A stretch of DNA of 64,000 nt from an uncultured Maribacter sp. (GCA_947504045.1 CANNFY010000002.1:186001-250000); one strand, 5' to 3'; positions 53,345 to 62,757 are shown, numbered from the stretch's first letter. The notes: generated by a model from the letters alone, not told the origin. Numbers and translations: made by a program.

Positions 53345-55303
53345 ATGAACCATAAAAGGCAAACTAGCACCTTTTTATTTGGCTTACTATTAGTTTTATT
53401 TTTTCCAAGTTTTGTACTGGGACAAATAAAAAATTATTCGGGCGCCTATCAAATAGAAAATTATATTGGCCAAGCAGATTACAATTATTATGTAGTTGAA
53501 AAAGATACACTACTAGATGGAACATTTAAAATGTATCGTTCTAATTTGGATCAATTAATAAATAAAGAAGATTCTTCATTTTTAATTCAAGGAAACTTTA
53601 AAGATAATTATGCTGTAGGAAATTGGCTTTTTCAATTTGGAGAATTTAAAAGCGATAAAATTTCTGAATTAGTAGATTTCCAATACCGGGTTAATATAAA
53701 CGGTATACAAGAAGAAGCAAAAGGAGACCTAGAAAATGGAAAACCAAATGGGCTTTGGCTGTATAGCGTAAACAAAATTAAAAATTCTGAAATTGAAAAA
53801 ACTATTTTTAAAAGTAGTATAGAATTTAATAGGGGAGTACCTTATAAAAATTTCAGTATAGAAAATGAACAAAATACGCTTGTAGGTAGATTTTTAAGAA
53901 ACGGTTTAGCACATGACCAATGGTCCTTATTTTCTAGTAGTGCTATGGGAGCTGATGAGGATTGGAATTTTTCGGACGGAATTCTTAAAAATATTCAAAT
54001 AAACGATAGTAGAGATAAGCGTATTCCTATTTATACACAAACCTATAAAAACACAAAAACTATTACATTAGATAAACGCTATTTAAAGGCTATTCAATTA
54101 CAAATAGCATTAAACGGTTCTGATACGCTATACCATGGTAATATTGAAGAATTACTAGCCCAAAACAATGCTTATTATACTAAAATAGATGGTATACTAT
54201 CTAAATTAGGAAACAACAACTTTATGCCAGAACTTAAAGTAAAGGTTCCTTATTATCCGTTAGATTCCATTGCCACCAAAACAATACATGCTATTAATAC
54301 GCATTATACAAATGCTACTAAAATAAGTAAAAGTTTAGCTGAAAATACCCAATTAAATATATTAAAGCTTTCTGATTCTGAAATTTTTTACTGGTATAAC
54401 TTAGCAACTACTATTTCTACTGAATTTGTACAACCATTACATCAACTTACAACTTATAATTCAGAAGAAATACTAGAATTTGTTTCTAGAAAGGCTTTAT
54501 TAAAAAGTATTTGGAAAAATAAGATTCGTAGTTCTAAAATTAGTGCTGCAAATAAAATAAATGATTCTAGCAGTGTAAAAGCATTTGAGCGACCTTCTCA
54601 ACAGCCATTTAACTTTAATAAAAATTTAAATTTAGATAATGTAAAACAAATGGCTTCTTATACAGAAAATAGCCTACGTTATATTCAAGATAAAATACTT
54701 AAGAAGCTAACAAAAGAAGAGCGCCAAAAAGAATTAATTACTATAGAAGAAAAGTTACTTTCTCAAAATAACACATTAGCTAGTTATATAGACTCTACCA
54801 ATGCGGTTATTAGTAAAAAATATGTGCCTGCATTAGCTATTATTAAGAAAAAATCGGAAGAACAATTAAGTTCTTATGCAGGTATAAAAGATAAAGCCCT
54901 TAAAGTTACTAAAGGCGAAGCTATCTTAAAATGTAATAAAAGCTACTATTTGCTTGCTACATCAATTGCGCAAATTCCACAACAAATTGATAGTGTTAAA
55001 AAAACCTATGTAGATAAAATATGGAATCCGTTTACGGCTACATTAATGAATGATGAAGTTAAAAAACAAATTACTAATGCTTATGAAAAAGTAGTTATTC
55101 CACATTTTTTAGAAGAAGTAGAAAATAATTTAGACTGTTTACAAGCAGAACAATTAATTACACAAATAAAAACCACCAATACAAATGTGTTAGCATTAAG
55201 AAATAAAGATACGCACAAACTTGAGCGTAAATTAAAAAGAGAACAAGATCCAAAAGTTATTATGGAAATGTTTAAAGCCAACACAAAGAATAGAGACCAT
55301 TAA
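53345..55303 (+). CDS. secreted YwqK/MORN-like protein with long helical C-terminus
   Basis: A 652-residue protein with a signal peptide (FPSFVLGQIK). The N-terminal 200 residues contain repeats such as GNFKDNYAVGNWLFQFGEF and GDLENGKPNGLWLYSVN, characteristic of MORN_2/YwqK-type beta repeats. The remaining 400 residues are mostly helical and charged, with coiled-coil-like stretches, probably periplasmic. No enzyme motif. It starts a three-gene set with an outer-membrane DUF2490 protein (2 bp downstream) and a MORN protein. Confidence 0.8.
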   Translation: MNHKRQTSTFLFGLLLVLFFPSFVLGQIKNYSGAYQIENYIGQADYNYYVVEKDTLLDGTFKMYRSNLDQLINKEDSSFLIQGNFKDNYAVGNWLFQFGEFKSDKISELVDFQYRVNINGIQEEAKGDLENGKPNGLWLYSVNKIKNSEIEKTIFKSSIEFNRGVPYKNFSIENEQNTLVGRFLRNGLAHDQWSLFSSSAMGADEDWNFSDGILKNIQINDSRDKRIPIYTQTYKNTKTITLDKRYLKAIQLQIALNGSDTLYHGNIEELLAQNNAYYTKIDGILSKLGNNNFMPELKVKVPYYPLDSIATKTIHAINTHYTNATKISKSLAENTQLNILKLSDSEIFYWYNLATTISTEFVQPLHQLTTYNSEEILEFVSRKALLKSIWKNKIRSSKISAANKINDSSSVKAFERPSQQPFNFNKNLNLDNVKQMASYTENSLRYIQDKILKKLTKEERQKELITIEEKLLSQNNTLASYIDSTNAVISKKYVPALAIIKKKSEEQLSSYAGIKDKALKVTKGEAILKCNKSYYLLATSIAQIPQQIDSVKKTYVDKIWNPFTATLMNDEVKKQITNAYEKVVIPHFLEEVENNLDCLQAEQLITQIKTTNTNVLALRNKDTHKLERKLKREQDPKVIMEMFKANTKNRDH

Positions 55304-55305
55304 AT

Positions 55306-56139
55306 ATGAAAAATTTAATAAACATTTTTACCTGTATTGTGGCTTTATTATGGATGAGTTTTTCTACAAACTTACAAGCACAAGAAACTACAGAAACCGT
55401 ATTACCTGAAGAATCTAAATACAAAGAGCCATCTACAAAAACATGGATAAATACGTACGGAAACATACGTATTAGTAAACGTCTTTTTTGGATAGCGCAA
55501 ACGCATTTCAGATTTGAAGAAACAGAAGACACTCCATTTGTTGGCCAAGTTGCTCAAATATATAACCGCCACGCTATTGGGTACTTACATTCTAAAAAAT
55601 TTAATGCAAGTTTAGGAGGTGTTTTACGATTAAATTTTAATACCGATGAAAGTTCTACAGACCGTAATTTAGTTCCAGAATGGCGTATTTGGCACCAATA
55701 TCAATTTGCAGTACCATTATCTAGTGTTATGATTTATCACAGGTTGCGTATTGAACATAGATGGACACAAGGTTTTGAAGAAAATAGCGATTATATTTTT
55801 AGAAACAGATGGCGTTATATGTTTCGTTTAAAAATACCTTTAAATAGTCATAAATTAAAGCCTAAAACTTTTTATATAGCTCCAGAAACGGAGTTAATTA
55901 TGCAAAGTGGAAAAGCTGTTGTTGCAAGCCCTATGGAAGATTTAAGACTTACAACTACTTTAGGTTATATTTTAACGCCAAGGTTAACCGTTGCTGCTGG
56001 TGCCATGTATTCGCAAGGTCAAAATTTAAGTAATGGTGGAGAATATAAACAAAGTTGGGCAATACGATGCCACCTTTATTTCTCCCCTGATTTTAGAAAA
56101 GTGAAAAACAAACTACCGGAAATACATTTAGACGATTAA
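55306..56139 (+). CDS. DUF2490 outer-membrane protein
   Basis: A 277-residue beta-barrel protein with signal peptide (TNLQAQETTE). Segments YNRHAIGYLHSKKFNASLGG and EWRIWHQYQFAVPL, and FRNRWRYMFRLKIPL, show the DUF2490 barrel pattern; the family is likely a porin-like or assembly-associated barrel. Its start is 2 bp after the previous stop and the MORN protein gene is 11 bp later. Function unknown. Confidence 0.85.
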   Translation: MKNLINIFTCIVALLWMSFSTNLQAQETTETVLPEESKYKEPSTKTWINTYGNIRISKRLFWIAQTHFRFEETEDTPFVGQVAQIYNRHAIGYLHSKKFNASLGGVLRLNFNTDESSTDRNLVPEWRIWHQYQFAVPLSSVMIYHRLRIEHRWTQGFEENSDYIFRNRWRYMFRLKIPLNSHKLKPKTFYIAPETELIMQSGKAVVASPMEDLRLTTTLGYILTPRLTVAAGAMYSQGQNLSNGGEYKQSWAIRCHLYFSPDFRKVKNKLPEIHLDD

Positions 56140-56150
56140 ACACTATCAAA

Positions 56151-57008
56151 ATGAAAAACAAACAAACTATTTTATATATACTTTTGGCTGCTAGTGTATT
56201 AACTTCTGTATTTTTTATTACTAAAACATTTAGCACACAAAAAAAACTAGAAGAAAGTTTTAATGCCCAACAACAACTGCAAAATAGGGTAGAGGTACAA
56301 AACAATATATTAGAGGCAGATTCTCTTTTAGTAAAAGGACAATACAGCCAGGCCTTAGAAGTTTATGATGCGCAATTATCTAACAAAGAACAGTTTAATA
56401 AAGAGCTAAAACTTAAAATTGCATTAACAAATAAGTTACAAGCATTAGGCGAAAATTTATCTACAAAACAAAAACAACTAGAACCAGAAAATATAGACTC
56501 TTTAAAGACACAAAATAATGATGTGTCTAAAGTTTATACAAGAGAAGTAGACTCTTTAAGCTTTGCTTTACAAAAAGCAAAAGTGCAAGTAAAACGTATG
56601 CGCGCACAATTACAAGATAACTCTTTAGGGGCTTACTTAACTTTTAAAACCAAAAAAGGAAACCACATACATTATGTAGGTAAAGTAACAAACCAAAAAG
56701 CAAACGGATTTGGAATTGCAATTTTAGATTCTGGAAGTAGATACGAAGGACTTTGGAAAGATAATATGCGTAATGGCGAAGGTGTTTTTTATTGGAAAGA
56801 TGGACAATATTATAAAGGCAATTATGAAAATGATGAAAGAAACGGAGAAGGAACCTATTATTGGCCAAATGGAGACAAATATGTAGGACATTGGAAGAAC
56901 GATAAGCGTAATGGACAAGGCATTTTTTATAACAAAAAAGGAACTGTAATTACACAAGGGGAATGGAAAAACGACAAATTAGTAGAACAAAAAAAGAAGA
57001 GTAAATAA
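56151..57008 (+). CDS. membrane-anchored MORN-repeat protein
   Basis: A 285-residue protein: N-terminal membrane anchor (about 6-26), coiled-coil region (30-160), then three or four MORN repeats (RYEGLWKDNMRNGEGVFYW, YYKGNYENDERNGEGTYYW, KYVGHWKNDKRNGQGIFY). MORN repeats often bind phospholipid or proteins. Partner to the secreted MORN_2-like protein at 53345 with which it shares repeat style. A 20-bp palindrome with the convergent AsnC gene closes the operon. Confidence 0.88.
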   Translation: MKNKQTILYILLAASVLTSVFFITKTFSTQKKLEESFNAQQQLQNRVEVQNNILEADSLLVKGQYSQALEVYDAQLSNKEQFNKELKLKIALTNKLQALGENLSTKQKQLEPENIDSLKTQNNDVSKVYTREVDSLSFALQKAKVQVKRMRAQLQDNSLGAYLTFKTKKGNHIHYVGKVTNQKANGFGIAILDSGSRYEGLWKDNMRNGEGVFYWKDGQYYKGNYENDERNGEGTYYWPNGDKYVGHWKNDKRNGQGIFYNKKGTVITQGEWKNDKLVEQKKKSK

Positions 57009-57024
57009 GCTTTTAAAAGCTTAT
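57005..57024. terminator. bidirectional terminator-like palindrome between MORN and Lrp genes
   Basis: A 20-bp perfect palindrome that starts ATAAGCTT, spanning the MORN stop codon and the 17-bp space before the convergent gene. No long T tract follows, so efficiency is uncertain. Confidence 0.6.
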
Positions 57025-57025
57025 G

Positions 57026-57490
57026 TTACTTTAATTTTATTCTAGTTTCATCTTTAGATTGTCTTATTACAAAAGAACTTTGCATTGTAGATACCGTTTT
57101 TAATTGTGCAATTTTTTTAAGAACAAACTCTTGGTATTCTTTCATATCTTTTACCACAATTTTAAGAAGATAATCATACCCTCCAGCAATATAACAAACC
57201 TCTTGCACTTCGTCTAAACCATCTACAAAAGCCTCAAATTCTTCAAAATAATCCTCTTGGTGTTTTGCTAAAGTTACTTGGCAGTATACCACTAAATTAA
57301 TATCTACAAGTTCGGGTGCTACAAGCGCTACATATTTTTTAATAATACCACTAGATTCTATCCTTTTAATACGCTCATGCGTAGGCGTTATAGATAAATT
57401 TACCTTTTGGGCAAGTTGTTTAATAGATTGTTTACTGTCTTTTTGCAGTTCATTAATTAACCTTTTATCAATCTTATCTAAATTTTGCAT
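57026..57490 (-). CDS. Lrp/AsnC-family transcriptional regulator
   Basis: A 154-residue feast-famine regulator: N-terminal helix-turn-helix KRLINELQKDSKQSIKQLA and VNLSITPTHERIKRI, and a C-terminal RAM ligand-binding domain (VYCQVTLAKHQEDYFEEF, VCYIAGGYDYLLKI). It is divergent from the histidine-decarboxylase-like gene with 150 bp between, so it may control it in response to an amino acid. Confidence 0.94.
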   Translation of the reverse strand: MQNLDKIDKRLINELQKDSKQSIKQLAQKVNLSITPTHERIKRIESSGIIKKYVALVAPELVDINLVVYCQVTLAKHQEDYFEEFEAFVDGLDEVQEVCYIAGGYDYLLKIVVKDMKEYQEFVLKKIAQLKTVSTMQSSFVIRQSKDETRIKLK

Positions 57491-57612
57491 AGTAGATTTT
57501 TCTGTTTAATGTGTAAAAACACAATCTTTATAGAATATTTTTTTACAAATTACAATATAATAGAATATTATTTCAAATAATACCTAAAAAATAATAATAT
57601 AATTCTAAAAAT

Positions 57613-57620
57613 TATCTTTG
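57613..57620 (+). promoter_or_regulatory. candidate -7 promoter element for the decarboxylase gene
   Basis: TATCTTTG fits TANNTTTG and ends 20 nt before the ATG at 57641. Confidence 0.5.
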
Positions 57621-57640
57621 TAATAGAAAAAAATAATGAT

Positions 57641-58762
57641 ATGGATAATAAAATAAAGCGTATTTACAAGCGTATTAGTGCTAATTCAGAAAGTTTTTTA
57701 GGTTATCCTATAGCAAAAGATTTTTCCTATAAAGAATTTGCTCCTTTTTTAGATTTATGTTTAAATAATATAGGAGACCCAGAAACGGCATCTACGCTAG
57801 CCATTGATACAAAAGATATAGAAAAAGAGTGTATTGCTTTTTTTGCAGATATATTATCTACAAATCTTAACGAAGCGTGGGGCTATATTACCAATGGTGG
57901 TACCGAAGGTAATTTATACGGTTTGTATTTAGCACGAGAAACTTTTCCCGATGCTGTAGTATATTATAGTGAAGCTACCCATTATAGTGTTAAAAAGAAT
58001 CTACACTTATTAAATATAAATAATATAGTAGTTAGGTGTCAGCCAAACGGAGAAATGGATTATGAGGATCTAGAACAAATTTTAATGTTACGAAGAGATA
58101 AACCTGCTATTTTCTTTTTAAACATTGGAACAACTATGACTGAGGCTATTGATAAGTTGGATGAAATAAAGCGTATTATAAAAAAATATGCTATAAAAAA
58201 CTATTACATTCATTGCGATGCTGCTTTCTTGGGTGTAATTGCTCCTTTTATGGAACCCAAACCAAAATTTGATTTTGCAGAAGGTGTAGATAGTATTGCT
58301 ATTTCTGGACATAAATTTATTGGCGGCCCAATGCCTTCTGGTATTGTACTAGTAAAAAGAAACCACAGAAATAGAATAGCAAACTCTATATCTTATATTG
58401 GAGCTATGGATACTACTATTACAGGGTCTAGAAATGCGTTAACTCCATTATTTATTTGGTCTTTTATTCAAAAACATGGCAAACAAGGCTTAATAGAACG
58501 TGCAAGAAATTCGCAAAAAATTGCAGCGTATACCGAAAAAAAATTAAAAGAAATTGGTGTAAATGCTTGGCGTAATAATGATGCCCTTACGGTTGTTTTA
58601 GATAAACCTTCTGATGCTTTATGTATAAAATACCAATTAGCAAGTGAAGATGAAATTGCACACATTATTTGTGTGCCTGGTATAGAAAAAGTACAAATAG
58701 ACTTGTTTGTAGAGGATTTAAAAAAAGAAAGACATCAATTTTTAAAGCAAGAATTGGTATAA
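57641..58762 (+). CDS. hdc: histidine decarboxylase-like PLP enzyme
   Basis: A 373-residue group II PLP-dependent decarboxylase. The PLP Lys225 lies in ISGHKFIGGPMPSG, and DAAFLGVIAPF matches the PLP-dependent histidine decarboxylases (about 378 residues) of gram-negative bacteria; NGGTEGNLYGLYLARE and the SEATHYSVKKN segments agree. It would convert histidine to histamine and CO2, though serine decarboxylases of the same subgroup cannot be excluded by sequence alone. It is divergent from an Lrp/AsnC regulator. A hairpin terminator follows. Confidence 0.85.
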   Translation: MDNKIKRIYKRISANSESFLGYPIAKDFSYKEFAPFLDLCLNNIGDPETASTLAIDTKDIEKECIAFFADILSTNLNEAWGYITNGGTEGNLYGLYLARETFPDAVVYYSEATHYSVKKNLHLLNINNIVVRCQPNGEMDYEDLEQILMLRRDKPAIFFLNIGTTMTEAIDKLDEIKRIIKKYAIKNYYIHCDAAFLGVIAPFMEPKPKFDFAEGVDSIAISGHKFIGGPMPSGIVLVKRNHRNRIANSISYIGAMDTTITGSRNALTPLFIWSFIQKHGKQGLIERARNSQKIAAYTEKKLKEIGVNAWRNNDALTVVLDKPSDALCIKYQLASEDEIAHIICVPGIEKVQIDLFVEDLKKERHQFLKQELV

Positions 58763-58790
58763 CTCTTAAAAGTTATTTTGCTAACAATAC

Positions 58791-58838
58791 AAAAGAATGT
58801 AATATCTTTAATACAAAGAGGTATTGCATTCTTTTTTA
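58791..58838 (+). terminator. terminator after the decarboxylase gene
   Basis: AAAAGAATGTAATATC, a long loop, GGTATTGCATTCTTTT with two G-U pairs and a further T run. Confidence 0.65.
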
Positions 58839-58941
58839 GTTTAAGAAACAGTATAAAAAATTTTAGATTCCTATTATCTTAAAAACCATATATTAACGTT
58901 ACATAATATATAATTCAACTATTAACTTTTATAAAAAAGCT

Positions 58942-59598
58942 ATGATAAAATATTTTTATAGTATTCTTTTAATTATTAGTATTACCACATTAAGCGCACA
59001 AGTACCAGAAGCTGGTAATTTAGTTAAAATACATGAAGCAACTACTACCGAAGTAAATGCTATTGTAAACCCAGAAAAAGGTTCGTTTGTTTATAATTCT
59101 ACAGAAAACAAAATGTATTTCTACAACGGAACCACATGGGTAGAGATTAATGATAATCAACCAACGGCTTATACAGGGCATTTTATTATTACGGCAACAG
59201 GCACACAAACTATAACAGGTTTACCTTTTGAGCCTAGTTCTATATCTTTTGCAGCACATGCCAATGTAGAAACTGAAAATATAGACTCGGATAATGGCGT
59301 AGGAGATAATACAAATACTATTGTAAATGCTTTTGGTAGTATGAACGGATATGCGCGTAATAGTGGCGGTACCATTAACCAACAAGTTATTTATGTAGGT
59401 GGTAATGGTACCTCTATTAACGATATTTCTAGATATTCTAATTCAGGTCAATGTATTGGCATACGATATTCTAATCAGAATGGAAATAATATAGGCCTTA
59501 CTACAGCTAATGTAACTTCTTTTACTACAGATGGTTTTGTAATAAATGTTAGTAGTAGAGCAGATAATCTTTTAGTAATGTACACTGCTTATAAATAA
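58942..59598 (+). CDS. secreted hypothetical protein, beta-rich
   Basis: A 218-residue protein with signal peptide (TTLSAQVP). The segment FVYNSTENKMYFYNGTTWVE is a motif common in flavobacterial secreted proteins of unknown function, followed by a Gly/Asn/Thr-rich beta region (NSGGTINQQVIYVGGNGTSI). It heads a three-gene operon with a membrane protein 5 bp after and a nucleotide cyclase. Function unknown. Confidence 0.75.
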   Translation: MIKYFYSILLIISITTLSAQVPEAGNLVKIHEATTTEVNAIVNPEKGSFVYNSTENKMYFYNGTTWVEINDNQPTAYTGHFIITATGTQTITGLPFEPSSISFAAHANVETENIDSDNGVGDNTNTIVNAFGSMNGYARNSGGTINQQVIYVGGNGTSINDISRYSNSGQCIGIRYSNQNGNNIGLTTANVTSFTTDGFVINVSSRADNLLVMYTAYK

Positions 59599-59603
59599 TA
59601 AAA

Positions 59604-60464
59604 ATGAAAACCACTAGCAAGGTATTTTTAAGTATCGTTATTTTTTTATTTCTAATTTTAATTTATTTAAAATATTTTGCTGCTGCTGGACCAGACGGTT
59701 TAGGTACCTTTTTTTCTATTAGTGGAGTATTGGTACTTTTTATATGTTTTGTAATTGCTTTTATAGTTAGCTTTTTTACAAACTCTATTAAAATACCAAT
59801 ACTAATTTGTGCACTTGGAGCTCTAAGTTTTATTATAACGCTTCTATATTTTAGTTTTGATTATACCTTACAACATAAACATCAAATAGAAAAAAATAAA
59901 AAATGGTTACACACCCAAAGCTTTAAAAACGTAGCGTTTGGTATTGCTTTTAAAAATGTATCTGGCACTATACAGGAGTATGCTGGCGATACTCCAGTAA
60001 TACAAAATGTTTCTATTACTACAGAAAATGATATTATAATTGTTCCTTCAGAATATTCTTATAGTTCCCCTGATTATATAAAAAAGAGTACCAAAAAAAA
60101 TACGGTAACATTAAAAAAACATTTACAAAACGTTTTTAATACCAAAGCCATACTTAAACAATGCAATTTAAATAATGTAAAACATTCTTCTTTTAAAAAT
60201 TTACCTAAAGAGAGTGAAATTTATAAGATAGAATTTTCAGGAACAAATGAGGCTTGTAGAAATGCCGTTGTAAAAAATTGGATGCCAAATAGCAGTAGTA
60301 TACCACAAGAAATTTTTTTTATTTCTGCAAATAAAAACGCTATGACTTACCTTATTCTTTTTATAAATGCCCCTATACAAAGTATTGCTGCAGAAGTAGA
60401 TAAAATGGGTACTTCAGATGTAGAAAATAATAATAAATGGTACAATACTATTACAGTTTTATAG
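59604..60464 (+). CDS. hypothetical three-helix membrane protein
   Basis: A 286-residue protein with three N-terminal membrane helices (about 6-25, 38-60, 66-90) and a soluble C-terminal domain of about 190 residues with alternating alpha and beta segments and two well-spaced Cys (LKQCNLNN, NEACRNAV). No family recognised. It begins 5 bp after the secreted protein gene and its stop is 1 bp before the cyclase ATG, so the three genes are tightly coupled; the soluble domain could sense and pass information to the cyclase (inference). Confidence 0.7.
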   Translation: MKTTSKVFLSIVIFLFLILIYLKYFAAAGPDGLGTFFSISGVLVLFICFVIAFIVSFFTNSIKIPILICALGALSFIITLLYFSFDYTLQHKHQIEKNKKWLHTQSFKNVAFGIAFKNVSGTIQEYAGDTPVIQNVSITTENDIIIVPSEYSYSSPDYIKKSTKKNTVTLKKHLQNVFNTKAILKQCNLNNVKHSSFKNLPKESEIYKIEFSGTNEACRNAVVKNWMPNSSSIPQEIFFISANKNAMTYLILFINAPIQSIAAEVDKMGTSDVENNNKWYNTITVL

Positions 60465-60465
60465 A

Positions 60466-61521
60466 ATGAAGTTTATTACAAAAAGAAAATTAAGAATTGT
60501 TAGAGACTATATTATTGGGTGGACTCTAGCCTTTATTTTCTTATCTATTGTTCGAGGTATTGGTACAATAGAAGTAAGCTCGGTTCAATTTCAATTTTGG
60601 CAATCTATTAGTATATCTATTCTTTTTGGTTTAATTTTTGGCGGACTTTCAGGTATTGCTCAATTAATAATTGAAGAAAAATTATATAGAAGAATTTCTA
60701 TTTTAAAATTAACGCTCTTACGTTTAATAACAATTATACTACTATTACTATTAATAATTGTTTTAGCCTATTACATAGTTACTACCTTTTTAGGAGAAAG
60801 TAAAGGACTAATAGCCTTTGCTGGGGAAGCCGGCAGCTTTGCAATCTATTTTTATATTATAATGGTAGATTTATTTCTGGGTTTTTTAAGGCAAATAAAC
60901 CTTATGTTAGGAGAAAATAATCTAAAAAATTATTTTTTAGGTAAATTTTATACTCCAAGAGAAGAAAAGCGCATTTTTATGTTTATAGATTTACAGTCTT
61001 CTACTACTCACGCCGAAAATTTAGGTCATATTAAATATAGTAAAATGCTACAAGACTGTTTTATAGATTTAGGAGTAGTGGTAGAAAACGAAGCAGAAAT
61101 ATACCAATATGTTGGGGATGAAGTAATTTTAACCTGGAGATTAAACGATGGTATTAGAAATAATAACTGTGTAAATGCTTTTTATAATTTTAAAAACCAA
61201 TTGCTAAAAAAAGAAAGCTATTATTTAAAAAATTATGGCGTACTACCTTTTTTTAAAGCGGGGTTAAACTCTGGTATTGTTACGGTTACCGAAGTTGGTA
61301 AGCATAAAAAGGAAATTGCCTATCATGGAGACACTATAAACACTGCCGCTAGAATACAAGAAAAATGTAATATTTATGAAAAAGAATTACTCATATCTGA
61401 AACCTTAAAAAAAGCTTTACATACCAATAAATTTAGTTTTACAAAACTTGGTAATTTACTTTTAAAAGGTAAAGACAAAGAGGTTTCTATATATTCTATT
61501 CAAAATAAAATAGGGGAGTAG
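60466..61521 (+). CDS. membrane class III adenylate/guanylate cyclase
   Basis: A 351-residue protein with four N-terminal membrane helices (about 14-30, 44-65, 82-110, 118-142) and a C-terminal class III cyclase domain. Metal ligands are Asp in FIDLQSST and Asp in VGDEVILTW; the transition-state Asn and Arg are in TINTAARIQ, so all key residues are present and it should make cAMP or cGMP. The Lys/Asp nucleotide-selecting pair was not assigned. Cotranscribed with a secreted and a membrane protein of unknown function. Confidence 0.9.
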   Translation: MKFITKRKLRIVRDYIIGWTLAFIFLSIVRGIGTIEVSSVQFQFWQSISISILFGLIFGGLSGIAQLIIEEKLYRRISILKLTLLRLITIILLLLLIIVLAYYIVTTFLGESKGLIAFAGEAGSFAIYFYIIMVDLFLGFLRQINLMLGENNLKNYFLGKFYTPREEKRIFMFIDLQSSTTHAENLGHIKYSKMLQDCFIDLGVVVENEAEIYQYVGDEVILTWRLNDGIRNNNCVNAFYNFKNQLLKKESYYLKNYGVLPFFKAGLNSGIVTVTEVGKHKKEIAYHGDTINTAARIQEKCNIYEKELLISETLKKALHTNKFSFTKLGNLLLKGKDKEVSIYSIQNKIGE

Positions 61522-61567
61522 TACTACATTTTTTTCTACTATTAGTGCTCTGTATACGCCATTATAA

Positions 61568-61575
61568 TATCTTTG
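61568..61575 (+). promoter_or_regulatory. candidate -7 promoter element for the second DMT transporter
   Basis: TATCTTTG fits TANNTTTG, ending 21 nt before the ATG at 61597. Confidence 0.5.
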
Positions 61576-61596
61576 CCAGATTAAATAATTTGGAAG

Positions 61597-62451
61597 ATGG
61601 ATTTAAAAAAAGCTATTTATTACATGATATTAAGTACCATAGCTTTTGCTTGTATGAATGTGCTTATAAAACACCTAACAGCGTATGATACTTTTGAGTT
61701 AGTTTTTTTTAGATCTATAGGTACTTTGTTTTTTACTTTTGGAATATTAATACACAAAAAAATTCCCATTTTAGGAACCCACAAAAAACTATTGGTATTA
61801 AGGGGAGTAGTTGGTTTAACATCCATGGTTTTGTTTTTTTTAGCCATACATTATATGCCTGTAGGTTCGGCGGTTGGTTTACGTTATATTTCTCCAATTT
61901 TTGCAGCAATTTTCGCCATATTTATTTTACAAGAAAAAGTAAAACCAATACAATGGGTATTTTTTCTAATCTCTTTTGTTGGTGTTATAGCCTTAAAAGG
62001 TTTTGATAAAAATGTTTCTATAATAGGATTTCTTTTTGCTATAGCAGCAGCAGCTACCAGTGGATTAGTATATAACATTATACGTAAAATTGGAGATAAA
62101 GAACACCCAGTTGTAATTGTAAATTATTTTATGTGTATTGCTACTGTTGTGGGGGGAATTTTAGCCATTTTTAATTGGAAAACACCACATGGTATAGATA
62201 TTTTATTACTATCTAGTCTTGGTGTTTTAGGCTATATAGGACAATTATTTATGACCAAAGCTTTTCAAATTGGCGAAACCAATATTATTGCACCAATAAA
62301 ATATATTGAAGTTGTTTTTTCTATAGTAGCGGGTATTGGTTTTTTAGGAGAAGAATATACCATAATTAGTATTGTTGGTATGGTAATGATAATTACTGGT
62401 GTATTATTAAACATATGGTATAAGAGAAAGTACAGTACAATACGTGCTTAA
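61597..62451 (+). CDS. EamA/DMT-family transporter
   Basis: A 284-residue membrane protein with ten hydrophobic segments in two EamA halves (DLKKAIYYMILSTIAFACMN start; FLFAIAAAATSGLVYNIIRK at the second half). It belongs to the RhaT/EamA superfamily of metabolite exporters. Substrate unknown. Single gene with its own promoter element. Confidence 0.9.
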   Translation: MDLKKAIYYMILSTIAFACMNVLIKHLTAYDTFELVFFRSIGTLFFTFGILIHKKIPILGTHKKLLVLRGVVGLTSMVLFFLAIHYMPVGSAVGLRYISPIFAAIFAIFILQEKVKPIQWVFFLISFVGVIALKGFDKNVSIIGFLFAIAAAATSGLVYNIIRKIGDKEHPVVIVNYFMCIATVVGGILAIFNWKTPHGIDILLLSSLGVLGYIGQLFMTKAFQIGETNIIAPIKYIEVVFSIVAGIGFLGEEYTIISIVGMVMIITGVLLNIWYKRKYSTIRA

Positions 62452-62558
62452 TACTAAAAAGTTGCCATTTATAATTTATTTTTTACCAAGTATACAGTAA
62501 TTTATAGTTAGTTAATTTTCTTAATGTATTTTTAAAACATTAAAGAAAACAAGATACT

Positions 62559-62678
62559 ATGGCATTTAATTTTACACTTGTAGATGTTTTTATTATTTTA
62601 AGTAATACCATAGCCTTTTTTAGTATTCTTAGAATAAGCATAGCAATGGTTTTACGGTTACATAAGAAAGATTCTTAG
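62559..62678 (+). CDS. 39-residue membrane peptide
   Basis: A short frame, MAFNFTLVDVFIILSNTIAF then FSILRISIAMVLRLHKKDS. A single hydrophobic helix with a basic C-terminal tail (RLHKKDS) fits a bitopic inner-membrane peptide oriented with the tail inside. It is 107 bp from the transporter stop. Evidence for coding is the amphipathic layout and the start context only. Confidence 0.4.
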   Translation: MAFNFTLVDVFIILSNTIAFFSILRISIAMVLRLHKKDS

Positions 62679-62757
62679 TAGTGTCTTATGAATTCTATTT
62701 TACATAATATAAATTATAGTACATTTGTAGTAAGTTGGCGGATAGATCTTTTTCGGT

